Source: Streptomyces decoyicus (GTDB lineage Bacteria > Actinomycetota > Actinomycetes > Streptomycetales > Streptomycetaceae). From it: 64,000 nucleotides of DNA. Both the position numbers and the translations under genes were made by a program. The DNA is taken from contig NZ_CP082301.1 in the NCBI RefSeq assembly GCF_019880305.1, positions 8,184,001 to 8,248,000 of the forward strand, in the 5' to 3' direction. The first letter of the stretch is position 1, and each line of letters opens with the position of its first letter. The notes beneath the pieces are model-generated. The model ran no database searches. It was not told where the DNA came from and saw only the letters and a program-made list of their open reading frames with translations. This document shows positions 26,280 through 34,519 of the stretch, piece by piece.

Positions 26280-26945
26280 TCATCGAGTGGGGCATTGCAG
26301 CGTTTGCTCGGTGTCCGCGAAGAGCTGCTCGATGCCCTGACGGGTCCAGCCCAGAAGCGTCAGGACCATCTCGCTGGTGGAGATCAGGCGCTCGATGACG
26401 CAGGCGGAATCGGGACCCTGCGTGGATCCGTTGGCCTGGCGCAGGGTTCCTCTCACCTGTCCGATCCCGGTCCGGACCCGATATTGCAGGGTGAGAGCCT
26501 CTTCCCGGGTGAGTTCGCGATGGGCGAGCCCGGTCTTCAGCCTGACCAGATTGTCCCGGCAGTCGGTGAGGAAGTCGGTGGCCAGCCCCCAGCACGGACG
26601 CAGGGACTCCGGCAAAAGAGCCCGGCCCACCACGGTCATGGTCCTGATGGTCGACAAGGCCTTGTCCAACTGCTGCGGAAGATAACCAGGAGCGGAGACC
26701 GCCAGCCACTGCATGAGGGAGTCACCGGTGGACGGCAGCAGCCACGCCAAGTGCGAGGTGTCCTGCTCACTGCATGCCGGCACTTCCTCAACCACCACCG
26801 ACGCCTTGAAGATGGCGGCCCGGCCCGCGTCGACATCTATGGCGTCCGCCAACCGCTCACGCACCCCTTCTCCGGCTGCAGTCAAGAGTGCATCGAGCTG
26901 GGCATCGGAGTCGTCACCGGGCTGCATCGGCCGGCTGTCGCTCAC
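26280..26945 (-). CDS. Partner protein of the ECF sigma factor, unknown fold
   Basis: 221 residues, starting at a GTG that overlaps the sigma factor stop (GTGA), so its translation is coupled to it. It begins MSDSRPMQPGDDSDAQLDAL and is largely helical. There is no membrane segment and no zinc anti-sigma motif (no H-x3-C-x2-C). ARPCWGLATDFLTDCRDNLV-like and TSEMVLTLLGWTRQGIEQLF stretches show scattered cysteines. It takes the usual place of an anti-sigma factor but does not look like one; it could be a soluble regulator or a target. Confidence 0.6.
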   Translation of the reverse strand: MSDSRPMQPGDDSDAQLDALLTAAGEGVRERLADAIDVDAGRAAIFKASVVVEEVPACSEQDTSHLAWLLPSTGDSLMQWLAVSAPGYLPQQLDKALSTIRTMTVVGRALLPESLRPCWGLATDFLTDCRDNLVRLKTGLAHRELTREEALTLQYRVRTGIGQVRGTLRQANGSTQGPDSACVIERLISTSEMVLTLLGWTRQGIEQLFADTEQTLQCPTR

Positions 26946-27517
26946 CGTGCACCTCCACTCGCCGGGCTCAGCAGCGCCCTCTTCAGCAGCGTCCGGCCGC
27001 GGTGCAGGTTCTGTCGCACCGCCTCCGGTGTCGCCTTCATCAACCGCGCGATCTCCTGCGGCTTGTATCCGTCCAGCGTCCACGCCATGACCTCCCGCTG
27101 CCGGTCCGGCAGCCAGCTCAGCGCCTCGTAGACGCGAGCCTCTTCCTCGCTCAGTTCCACCGCGTCCACCGGACACCGGCCGCCTGGCAGGTCCGGGAGC
27201 TGATCGGTCAGCTCTTCGCGGGGAAACCGCATCGCCTGCATCTTCCGCTGCGCCACGGTGCGCAGCCATGCTCTCGGATGCTGGATCGACTCCCACTGCT
27301 CGAATGCCACCGCGAACGCGGACTGGGCTATGTCGGCGGCCTCGTGCGGCGCCGCCCCCAGGTGCATCACAAAACGCGTCAGCCGGACGATCTCCTGCTC
27401 GTAGCAGGCCGCGAACTCGGAGCGGGCTCCGCTCTCCCCGGGCGCGGGCGGGAACCGAGGCGCGGGGGAGACCAGCGACACGGACACGGCGGATTGGTGT
27501 GGAGCATCAGCATCCAC
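26942..27517 (-). CDS. ECF-type RNA polymerase sigma factor
   Basis: 191 residues. The sigma-2 region (FAACYEQEIVRLTRFVMHLG, AADIAQSAFAVAFEQWESI, then PRAWLRTVAQRK) and the sigma-4 region (LSWLPDRQREVMAWTLDGYK, PQEIARLMKATPEAVRQNLH) are both present. GTG 27517 has GAGGGGG upstream; a longer frame to 27637 adds only low-complexity Arg/Ala sequence. It forms a coupled operon with the gene at 26280. Confidence 0.85.
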   Translation of the reverse strand: MDADAPHQSAVSVSLVSPAPRFPPAPGESGARSEFAACYEQEIVRLTRFVMHLGAAPHEAADIAQSAFAVAFEQWESIQHPRAWLRTVAQRKMQAMRFPREELTDQLPDLPGGRCPVDAVELSEEEARVYEALSWLPDRQREVMAWTLDGYKPQEIARLMKATPEAVRQNLHRGRTLLKRALLSPASGGAR

Positions 27518-28035
27518 CGCAGTCCCCCTCACGAGCACCGTCCCCCACGATGATCTCGCGGCGGCCGGGGCAGCACTCCGAGAGCCGGATCGTCGGAGGA
27601 ACCCGGCGCATCCACCTGTACGGCGGCTCCTGCTCACCGATACGCGTCCGTCGCGGCGATACGCACCGACTTGCCCGCCGCAGCGATGCGCGCCGACTCA
27701 CCCGCCCGCTCAACAGGCGTCCGCCACACACGGCCCGGCCGGTGATCGCAGACACCACCCTCGTCGTCTCCATGCACAAGTCCTTCATCGAACGTCTGCT
27801 GACGGACGCTGTCGCGTTCATCCTTGTGCTGAGTAGTGCGGTCGGCACGGCAAAACGTGACATCGCCCTCGTCACAACGTCCGTTGGAGCCACAGAAGTT
27901 GCTGCCTTGCCCTGGGCGGACCGCGACGGGAAGCGTTGAGCTGTCGGTCAGCAGGAAAAGGGGTGGGGAGGGGGACGGTCGGTTGGTAGCGGCGTCACGG
28001 TGGCGGCACGCACAAAAAGGCGCCGGGGATGGTGG
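27518..28035. other. Intergenic, upstream of the sigma factor
   Basis: About 500 bases without a recognised gene. At 27648-27703 a roughly 27-base sequence (GTCGCGGCGATACGCACCGA...) is repeated imperfectly in tandem. The sigma operon promoter should lie here, but I could not identify one. Confidence 0.35.
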
Positions 28036-28039
28036 GCCG

Positions 28040-28530
28040 GCACACCGCCTCGTGACCACCTGCGGATTCCATGTCGCCACCATCGACGCGCCCGGTCACG
28101 GCGGCCGGCCGCGCACGACGGTCGACGAGCGGGAGATCGCCGCCCTACGGCAGGCAATGACGGCGGGCGCGCCGGTCTGCCCGATCGTCGTCCGTTACCA
28201 CGCGCACCTGGCGGAGCGTGCCGCTGGCGGCGATCGAACCCAGGATCGCCGCTGCGGTCTTCGGTATCTTCTGGCACGATTCCCTGGCCGAGAGGGCGAA
28301 ACAGATCACCGTTCCGGTCGAGTTCGTCCTCCAGTGGGACGACGAGCACACCCGCGCCCATCCGGTCTCGCGTTGTTCGACGCCTTCGCCTCGAAGGAAA
28401 AGACGTTGCACGCCAACGCGGGCAGGCATAAGGAGCTTCCCAGGTTCGAGGCCGACAGCGCGGTCCGGTTCTTCGCCCGGCATCTCGGCCGTGACGTCGG
28501 CGGGCGAGTTCGCGCATGGTTGACGGTCGT
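28040..28530 (+). pseudogene. Alpha/beta hydrolase remnant, deleted and frameshifted
   Basis: One frame reads LVTTCGFHVATIDAPGHGGR and VDEREIAALRQAMTAGAP up to about 28220. A second frame reads PLAAIEPRIAAAVFGIFWHD, then VPVEFVLQWDDEH to about 28360. A return to the first frame reads LALFDAFASKEKTLHANAGR and ADSAVRFFARHLGRD. The order matches a dienelactone-hydrolase/esterase-like protein, but the segment with the nucleophile elbow between HLAERAA and PLAAIE is deleted. Non-functional. Confidence 0.6.
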
Positions 28531-28558
28531 GGGCGCGGACCATCTTGCGCACGGGGGC

Positions 28559-28858
28559 TTACGTGAGCCCGGTCTGTGCCTTGCTGAACAGCACACCCTC
28601 GGAATAGAAGAACACCGCGCTGCTGCTTCCGTCGGCGCCGTAACACGTCCAGGTGATCGGATAGCTCTCGGCGAGCTTTTCGCTGTCCTGTTGGCAGGTG
28701 CTGGCAAAGGTGAACAGAATTTTCTCGCTGCTGCCCGCACGTATCTTCTCGTATTCGGCGAGAGTCAGCGGGTTGCCGGCGGCGGTACTGCCTTGGTAGG
28801 CGCCGGCGATCACGAGGAGGCCGAGGATGCAGCCGCCGGCTATCGCGCTCTTCTTCAC
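28559..28858 (-). CDS. Small exported BLIP/SmpA-like protein
   Basis: 99 residues. A hydrophobic N-terminal segment (SAIAGGCILGLLVIAGAY) serves as signal or anchor. The rest, PLTLAEYEKIRAGSSEKILF, two cysteines (TCQQ; TWTCYGADG) and SSSAVFFYSEGVLFSKAQTG, matches a single repeat of the beta-lactamase inhibitory protein/SmpA-like fold (compare TLAKFNQVTVGM and the closing LWFTDGVL in BLIP). GTG 28858 with AAAGGAC upstream. It may bind a protein partner outside the cell. Confidence 0.6.
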   Translation of the reverse strand: MKKSAIAGGCILGLLVIAGAYQGSTAAGNPLTLAEYEKIRAGSSEKILFTFASTCQQDSEKLAESYPITWTCYGADGSSSAVFFYSEGVLFSKAQTGLT

Positions 28859-28861
28859 GGG

Positions 28862-29279
28862 TGGAGTTGTCCTTTTGCGGGTGGTTCGGTGGACCGGCGG
28901 GCGTGGTTTCAGACCGGCGCGGCGGCGCGTACGACGGCGGTGAGAGCGACGGAGCGGGAGCTGCCGTGGGCGGGGGCGGTCATGGACTGCTCGGGCACGG
29001 CGGCACCTTTCTGCGGGTGGGGTCGGCGGACGAACCGGCAGGGGGAGTCTATGTTGCGTACGCTCGTCGACGCCGTGGGGACGGTTGCCCAGAAGTGCCC
29101 AGAAGTGCCCAGAATTGCCTAGAAGTGCTTCGCGTGGCGAGGGCCCAGGACGTGGCCGAGGGGCCGCCCCGCCGGCAGTGACCGAGTCTCGCGATCGGCC
29201 AAGTGCCCTGTGATCAGCGGGCTTTCGTTCCCCTGCGGGCGGGGGCGCGGAGTGCGCCGCGCCCCCGCCCGGACGCCTG
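28862..29279. other. Intergenic with a decamer repeat
   Basis: No recognised gene. It contains the array at 29085-29124 and otherwise GC-rich sequence without clear signals. Confidence 0.35.
29085..29124. repeat. 10-bp tandem repeat (GCCCAGAAGT)4
   Basis: Four units of GCCCAGAAGT, the third and fourth each with a single change. Confidence 0.85.
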
Positions 29280-29723
29280 TCAGTACGCCTCCGTGCACAC
29301 GACGTTGCCGTTGCGCCGGTGCAGGCAGCCCCAGGCCTTGACTCCCTTGTCGTTCACCATCGCGGTGTACGCGGAGGACCGGCCGGACGTCACCGTCGTC
29401 GAGTAACAGGACTTGCGCCTACAGGCGCCGCCCTTGTTCCGCGCCTCGATGCGGTCACCGCCCCGTGCGTGGGTGACGCGGACCCACGCCGCCCGGCAGG
29501 CCGAGCTGTAGCGCAGCTCCACCAGGGGACCGATCCCGGCGCTGCGTCGGACAGTGCGCGCATGGTGGTCGCAGCCGGTGGCCGCGGGGTTTTTCCCGGC
29601 GCAACCGCTGCCTGTGCAGTGCGCTGTGACCCCGGCGGGAGCAGCGATCCCGGGCACGGTTCCGGGCACGGTCAACAGGAGGGAGGCAGCTGCGGTGACC
29701 GTGAGACGTACGAGGGTGCGCAT
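29280..29723 (-). CDS. Secreted DUF2690 protein
   Basis: 147 residues. A signal peptide (VRLTVTAAASLLLTVPGTVP) precedes a domain with AHCTGSGCAGKNPAATGCDH, VELRYSSACRAAWVRV and further cysteines in KGGACRRKSC and WGCLHRRNGNVVC. The C-x-G-x2-C...NPAATGC...ELRYS..CRAAW pattern is the DUF2690 signature, a disulfide-stabilised secreted domain of unknown function. It lies 20 bases after the M15-like gene and is probably in the same operon. Confidence 0.8.
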   Translation of the reverse strand: MRTLVRLTVTAAASLLLTVPGTVPGIAAPAGVTAHCTGSGCAGKNPAATGCDHHARTVRRSAGIGPLVELRYSSACRAAWVRVTHARGGDRIEARNKGGACRRKSCYSTTVTSGRSSAYTAMVNDKGVKAWGCLHRRNGNVVCTEAY

Positions 29724-29743
29724 GGTGGTCTCGTCCCTCTCGG

Positions 29744-30238
29744 TCACTTGTAGGTGATGTCCCAGTGGCTGCTTTCCCGGGCGTAGATGTTGCCCGTCGA
29801 GGACTTGTACATGGGCGCGCCGTCCCCACGCTTCCCGGCGTACCGGAACGTGTGCTTGATGTAGCGCGTGACGCAACCGGTCGGACTGATGTCGACCTTG
29901 TAGCCGTTCCAGTGGCTGTACCGGCCCGATGCATGGCCGGTCTCGGTGCCGCCGGTGATGGTCACCGCACAGCGGCTGGTCCGCTTGAAGGTGATGATCC
30001 CCTTGATGGTGCCGGAGTTGATGCGCGTGAAGGAGGTGCATCGCCGGTTGTTGCGGTTCGAGCAGTGACCGCTGGAGGTCCAGGCGATACCGGCCGCCCG
30101 CAACTTGCTCGCGGCTTGCGCATGCGTCAGCTTCGAACCACTGGCGGCCGCGGTTTCGGCGGTGACGACAGGTGCGGCGATGGCGACCGCGGCCAGCATG
30201 GCGACGAGGCCGCTGCGAGCGGACAGGTGGGTGGACAT
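29744..30238 (-). CDS. Secreted M15-like metallopeptidase candidate
   Basis: 164 residues with a signal peptide (GLVAMLAAVAIAAPVVTAET). The mature part carries GIAWTSSGHCSNRNNRRCTS, GIITFKRTSRCAVTITGGTE, then SHWNGYKVDIS and, at the end, SSHWDITYK. S-x-H-x2-G-x3-D followed by a late His resembles the zinc ligands of M15 peptidoglycan peptidases (SxHxxGxAxD ... WH). Four cysteines suit an extracellular enzyme. GAAGGGAAAC precedes ATG 30238. Probably an operon with the DUF2690 gene; a cell-wall role is inferred. Confidence 0.6.
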   Translation of the reverse strand: MSTHLSARSGLVAMLAAVAIAAPVVTAETAAASGSKLTHAQAASKLRAAGIAWTSSGHCSNRNNRRCTSFTRINSGTIKGIITFKRTSRCAVTITGGTETGHASGRYSHWNGYKVDISPTGCVTRYIKHTFRYAGKRGDGAPMYKSSTGNIYARESSHWDITYK

Positions 30239-30670
30239 AGGCGGTTTCCCTTCGTGACGACGAGGCGAGACGAGGCGAGGCGCCGATCGGCTCCGGGGGT
30301 GGGGCGGTCCGTCGGCAGGTCGGCCGGCCGGGACGGACGGCACAGTGCCCCCGCCTCGCCGCACCGATCATGTCGTCCGGGCCGCCGACGGAACACAGCC
30401 ACCGGCCAGGTGACGATCCCGCGGGACGCTGTAGGCCCTGAGCTGCTGGGACGCCATGTCCCATGAAGCGATCGTGGGATGCCGGATGCCGGATGCCGGA
30501 TGCCGGATGCCGGATGCCGGATGCCGGACGCCGGGCGCCGGACGATGGGCGGGCCGGCGATCACTTCGTACTCGGCGCCCCTCGCCTCCACGCGTCGGCC
30601 GGTTCAGCGGGGAGGGAGTGGGCGGGCCTGCCGGGCGCGCCTTGCCCGGCAGGCAGCCTCACCATAGAGA
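30239..30670. other. Intergenic with the longest heptamer array
   Basis: About 430 bases without a recognised gene. It contains the array at 30477-30532 and presumably the promoter of the secreted-protein operon. Confidence 0.35.
30477..30532. repeat. 7-bp tandem repeat (GGATGCC)7+
   Basis: Seven perfect GGATGCC units and an eighth with one change (GGACGCC). The longest of the window's heptamer arrays. Confidence 0.9.
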
Positions 30671-31042
30671 TCACGCCAGCCGGCCGATGAGCACCATCAC
30701 GAACAGCAGCGCCACCAGGACGCCCAGGCCGATGGCGCCCACCCGGCCGCCGCCCCGGGGCAGGTAGATGCCCACCACCGTCCCGATGGCCGTAAGGGGC
30801 ACCCCGTACCACGCGACGGCGATCAGGAGATCAAAATGGTGCGGGCTGCGAACGCCGTCCTGGCACGAATCGCAGGCGATGGCGAACAGTGGCCCCAGGC
30901 CCGCCACGAAGAAGCCCACCACCAGCACTCCCAGGGCGAGAACGGTCAGCCAGCCCCAGTCGGCCGCGGTGCGCCGAGGACGGTCGCCGGAGCCGTCCGG
31001 GACGTCTGAGCCGAAATCGGAAGTGGTGCTGATGTTCTCCAT
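30671..31042 (-). CDS. Small three-helix membrane protein
   Basis: About 123 residues. A charged N-terminus (MENISTTSDFGSDVPDGSGD) is followed by three hydrophobic helices: WLTVLALGVLVVGFFVAGLG, LLIAVAWYGVPLTAIGTVVG and IGLGVLVALLFVMVLIG. A C-x2-C pair (ACDSCQDG) lies in the first loop. ATG 31042 is the likely start; a TTG at 31060 is in frame. Function unknown. Confidence 0.6.
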   Translation of the reverse strand: MENISTTSDFGSDVPDGSGDRPRRTAADWGWLTVLALGVLVVGFFVAGLGPLFAIACDSCQDGVRSPHHFDLLIAVAWYGVPLTAIGTVVGIYLPRGGGRVGAIGLGVLVALLFVMVLIGRLA

Positions 31043-31186
31043 GTGACGGAGGCTATGCAACGCGCCGGCAGCCGGTATCCGCCGCCGTACTCAGATCAGG
31101 GTGACCCGCGGCCTGAGTAGCACGACCGGCCGCTCTGCGCTGGGGCTGCGGGGAAGCGCAGCCCGCAGGTGCGGCCGAGAGCGGGG

Positions 31187-31621
31187 TCAGGAGGACAGCC
31201 CGACCCGGGTTTCGACGAGCTGCGGTTCGCGGTCCTCCGCCACGCAGCACAGTGCCTCTCGTACGGCGAGGGCGCCCAGGCGGACGAAGACCGTCTCGCA
31301 GGTGTCGACCCAGTGCCAGGACATGGCGCGCACGATGACCCGCGCCTTCACCGGGGCGCTTCGGCGGGCTTCGGGGTTCTCGGCGTCCGTGGCAGCCAGT
31401 TCCCGCAGCACGCCAGCGGCGAGCGACTCTTCGTACTCCGGCGCCCGTTCGGGCGAGGCAGTGCAGGCGAACGCGATGGACGAGTCGACTCCCGAGGGCA
31501 ACGGCTCGAAGTCCAGCTCCACCTTCCCGTACGTCGGGGCGCAGGCGCCGAGCGTCTGACGGGAGTGCACCTTCACTCCCCGTACGGGGCGGGCGAGTCC
31601 GATGGCCGGTCCGGTGGTCAT
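31187..31621 (-). CDS. Stand-alone EF-G domain IV-like protein
   Basis: 144 residues. KVELDFEPLPSGVDSSIAFA, PEYEESLAAGVLRELAATDA, PVKARVIVRAMSWHWVD and VFVRLGALAVREAL follow the order of motifs in domain IV of elongation factor G and ribosome-protection proteins (V-x-EPLP-G, PV-x-V-x-V, H-x-VDS, F-x-x-A-G-x-x-A-x-x-EAL). No GTPase domain is encoded nearby. Such an isolated domain could mimic the tRNA-like tip of EF-G; what it does is unknown. Confidence 0.6.
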   Translation of the reverse strand: MTTGPAIGLARPVRGVKVHSRQTLGACAPTYGKVELDFEPLPSGVDSSIAFACTASPERAPEYEESLAAGVLRELAATDAENPEARRSAPVKARVIVRAMSWHWVDTCETVFVRLGALAVREALCCVAEDREPQLVETRVGLSS

Positions 31622-31996
31622 GGCAGGCACCGTACGAGGGGCGAGTCCGCCATGTCACCGGCTTTCCGGGATGTCGGCGCAGGCCATGCCGTCGGCGCAT
31701 CGAGCTCGTCGCGGGCACCTGGAGCCGGGGACGGTGCCCGGCGGCCCGCGCTGTGCACCGGCGGTAACCCCTTGGGGGGCCTGGGTGCGTGTAGGGGGTG
31801 TTGCGTTTGTGCTGGTGGGCGCGGGGGAGTGTGCGCCTGGCGTGGTGTGGTTGTGCATATGTCTGTGTTTTGTAACACCAAACCGGATTTCTTCCGCCAA
31901 GGTGTGACCGGGCGTCACTGTGTGGGGGCCCGGTCAAACCGGCCGGGTATCCGGTTTCCGGCACCTGGTAGTGGGTGCCGTATCCAGGGGGTTTTC
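31622..31996. other. G/T-rich upstream region of the lamin-tail gene
   Basis: About 375 bases. The stretch 31780-31880 is unusually rich in G and T on the plus strand for this genome, and ends in a less GC-rich segment (TGTTTTGTAACACC) that may be the promoter region. No gene seen. Confidence 0.35.
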
Positions 31997-32494
31997 GTGC
32001 TCCAAAACACTTCGCGTATCGCTGCCGCCGTCCTCGGTTCGGTGGCTCTGGCGGCCACCGCTGTCCTTCCGGCGGCCGCGGCCGGCCATGGCCGTACTCC
32101 GGCCCCGCACCACCGGTCGGCTGTGGTACTCGGTGCGATCCAGTACGACAGCCCCGGGCGGGACGACCGCTCCAACCGGAGCCTGAACGCCGAGTATGTG
32201 ACGGTGAAGAACATCGGCCGGATGCCGGTCAACCTGCGCGGCTGGAGCCTGTCGGACCGCGCCGGCCACACCTACCGTTTCGGCAATGTCCGCCTTGGCG
32301 GCCACTCCCAGGTCCGTGTCCACACGGGCATCGGTCGTGACAACCGCTGGGATGTCTTCCAGGACCGCCGCGACTACGTCTGGGACAACCACAGGGGCAC
32401 CGCGGACCTCCGGAACGACCACCGCCGGATCGTCGACTCCGAAAGCTGGGGCCGCCACGGTCACCACGGTCACCACGGTCACCACGGTCACTGA
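31997..32494 (+). CDS. Secreted lamin-tail domain protein
   Basis: 165 residues. A signal peptide (RIAAAVLGSVALAATAVLPA, cleavage after AAA) precedes a lamin-tail domain: VLGAIQYDSPGRDDRSNRSL NAEYVTVKN, NLRGWSLSDRAGHTYRF, then WDNHRGTADLRN. The C-terminus is a GHHGHHGHHGH tail encoded by a 9-base repeat, a possible metal-binding tag. GTG 31997 follows AGGGGG. Lamin-tail domains occur in secreted nucleases and wall proteins; here it stands alone. Confidence 0.8.
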   Translation: MLQNTSRIAAAVLGSVALAATAVLPAAAAGHGRTPAPHHRSAVVLGAIQYDSPGRDDRSNRSLNAEYVTVKNIGRMPVNLRGWSLSDRAGHTYRFGNVRLGGHSQVRVHTGIGRDNRWDVFQDRRDYVWDNHRGTADLRNDHRRIVDSESWGRHGHHGHHGHHGH

Positions 32495-32565
32495 GGCCAG
32501 GCTGATCACACCCACAACCGGCCGGTGAGAACGGAGATCTGAGGGCCGGCCTCACCGGCCACACG

Positions 32566-32597
32566 GTGCGCCGCAGGTTCCTGCACCTGCGGCGCAC
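32566..32597. terminator. Terminator between convergent genes
   Basis: A perfect 13-base stem (GTGCGCCGCAGGT) with the loop TCCTGC, between the lamin-tail gene (+) and the gene at 32669 (-). Confidence 0.7.
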
Positions 32598-32668
32598 TGC
32601 CATGTTCCCGTCCGGCGGCCCGTTCGTCGGTCTTTGCTGATTCGCCCCCTGCGAGCGGCTCAGCGGGC

Positions 32669-33157
32669 TCAGCCGACGCGCAGTCGGCCGCGAGGCTCGC
32701 CGTCAAGCCATTCGTCCCGCTCGTGCTCCGCGATGAGCGCCGACAGCTGGTCCTTGACGGCCGGTTCCATGTCGCTGCAGGCCGTGTTGAACTCGTGCAC
32801 CGCCTCGTCATCGCTGTCGGCGAGCAGCAGCAGGACCTCGCCGCTGTTGCCCGACGGGATGCCGACGACTTCCGGCGCTGCCAAGGCCACGCCCCGCGCG
32901 AGGTCCATCGAGGGGAAGCGCTCCAGCGCGCCGAAGCCGGCTTGGTAGGCCCCGTAGTCCTGGTCGGCCTGAAGTGAGGCGATCAGTGCCCGGACGGCTG
33001 CCGGTCCTTCCGAACCGTCGACCATGTCCGCGAGTTCCAGATAGCGATCAAATCGGCGCACGGCTTCCTCCTCCGTGACTCCGCCCTCGCCGGCCAGGAC
33101 GATCCGGCCCGTCGCCAGCAGCTCGGTGCGCCATTCCTCGAAGTCGCCGACGGGCAT
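32669..33157 (-). CDS. Hypothetical helical cytosolic protein
   Basis: 162 residues beginning MPVGDFEEWRTELLATGRIV. It is acidic and mostly helical (EEAVRRFDRYLELADMVDGS, DYGAYQAGFGALERFPS, GNSGEVLLLLADSDDEAVHE). The pattern of short paired helices recalls HEAT-like immunity or adaptor proteins, but no family could be assigned. GAAGGGAAG precedes ATG 33157. Monocistronic, ending at a terminator. Confidence 0.6.
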   Translation of the reverse strand: MPVGDFEEWRTELLATGRIVLAGEGGVTEEEAVRRFDRYLELADMVDGSEGPAAVRALIASLQADQDYGAYQAGFGALERFPSMDLARGVALAAPEVVGIPSGNSGEVLLLLADSDDEAVHEFNTACSDMEPAVKDQLSALIAEHERDEWLDGEPRGRLRVG

Positions 33158-33414
33158 GATGCTTCCCTTCGTCAGTGAACTGCCGGACGCCGGACGCCTG
33201 GTGGGGAGGCGGTACGTCGAGTTCGTCGATGCGATCGCGCCCAGTCCGCGGGACACCGCCAGTTCTTGATCTTCCCACCCACTGCGATGCCCCGGCCGCC
33301 GGGCCTTCGCCGCCCCGGAGAAGGGGAGGGGCGAGGCCGTAGCGGAAGACGACCGCCGCGGCTGGGCCATCGTCGGTCTCCGCTGCTGATTCCGGGCACG
33401 GCTCTGAAGCGAAC

Positions 33415-34296
33415 TCACCGTGCGGGGCTGACGGTTTGTAGCAGTCGGCCCTCGGCGTACGTCAGGGCCGGTGCGGGAAGCGGCGCCGCACGTCCGCTGA
33501 GGATCACGGTCACAGAGCCCTCTGCGGGTGCGCCGGGTGCGGGTGGCTCGCCGATCCTGCGCAGTGCCTGGGCGACGACCGCACCGGCCGAGCCGTGCAG
33601 GACGAGCGGCGGCAGGCGGGGCCGTTGGACGGCGGTGCGGATGCGCTCGGCGACGAGTTCGTAATGAGTGCAGCCCAGGACGAGGGCCCTCACGTCGTCC
33701 GGGGTGCGCTCCGCTGCGGCGGCGACCGCGAGGGCAACAGCGGCCTCGTCCGCGTTCTCGACGGCGTCGGAGAGCCCGGGGCACGGCACCTCGGTGACCG
33801 CCACTCCGTCGGCGAACTCCTGGATGAGACCGCGCTGGTAGGGGCTGCCGGTGGTGGCGGGGGTGGCCCAGATGGCGAGGGGCCCGCCGCCCGAAGCGGC
33901 CGGCTTGATCGCCGGGACCGTACCGATGACCGGCAGATCCGGCTCCAGCCGGGCGCGCAGGGCGGGCAGGGCGTGCACGGAGGCGGTGTTGCAGGCGACG
34001 ATCAGCGCGTGCGGGTGGTGCGCGGCGGCTGCTTCGGCGGTGGCGAGGGCATGCGCCGTGACGTCGTCCGGGGTGCGCGGTCCCCAAGGCATGCCGTCGG
34101 GGTCCGAGGAGAGGATGAGATCGGCGTCGGGGCGCAGCCGGCGTACCGCGGCTGCCGCCGCGAGCAGTCCGATTCCGGCGTCCATGAGCGCGATCTTCAC
34201 CCGGCGACCATGGACCGGTGCCGGAGCAACTGCGGTGCGCCCCTCGTGACGGTGCTTATGTGCGCGGTCGTAGCGATCCACAATGTCCTGCGCCAT
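33415..34296 (-). CDS. Aspartate/glutamate racemase-superfamily protein
   Basis: 293 residues. The two catalytic cysteines of cofactor-independent Asp/Glu racemases are present: LIVACNTASVHALPAL and ALVLGCTHYELVAERI. MDAGIGLLAAAAAVRRL near the start resembles the first phosphate/substrate loop. ATG 34296 has GGAGG eight bases upstream; longer frames lack this. Likely a MurI-like paralogue converting L- to D-amino acids in the cytoplasm; a role in the wall or in metabolism is not determined by context. Confidence 0.8.
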   Translation of the reverse strand: MAQDIVDRYDRAHKHRHEGRTAVAPAPVHGRRVKIALMDAGIGLLAAAAAVRRLRPDADLILSSDPDGMPWGPRTPDDVTAHALATAEAAAAHHPHALIVACNTASVHALPALRARLEPDLPVIGTVPAIKPAASGGGPLAIWATPATTGSPYQRGLIQEFADGVAVTEVPCPGLSDAVENADEAAVALAVAAAAERTPDDVRALVLGCTHYELVAERIRTAVQRPRLPPLVLHGSAGAVVAQALRRIGEPPAPGAPAEGSVTVILSGRAAPLPAPALTYAEGRLLQTVSPAR

Positions 34297-34519
34297 GCCA
34301 GTCGCCTCCGGTGTGCTCGTGCCTCCATGGCACTGGCGGCGAGTGTGCAACGGCGATCGGCTCCGACTGCATGGCCAATTCCGGGAGAGTGGTATGGCCG
34401 ACTCGACGCCGTTCCTGTTTGTGGGCACACCTGTTGGCCGATGCGGTCAACTGCGGTGCTCAAGGCGGTCGGCTGACGGGAAACATGGCCGCGCAGAGAC
34501 GGGTCGCGGGCGAGCACTG

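Noticed and set aside
30477..30532. Regular repeat considered as CRISPR
   Set aside because: The units are 7 bp and directly adjoining without spacers, and there are no cas genes in the window.
32455..32491. GHH repeat considered as a separate repeat element
   Set aside because: It lies in frame at the end of the lamin-tail gene and is part of that protein.
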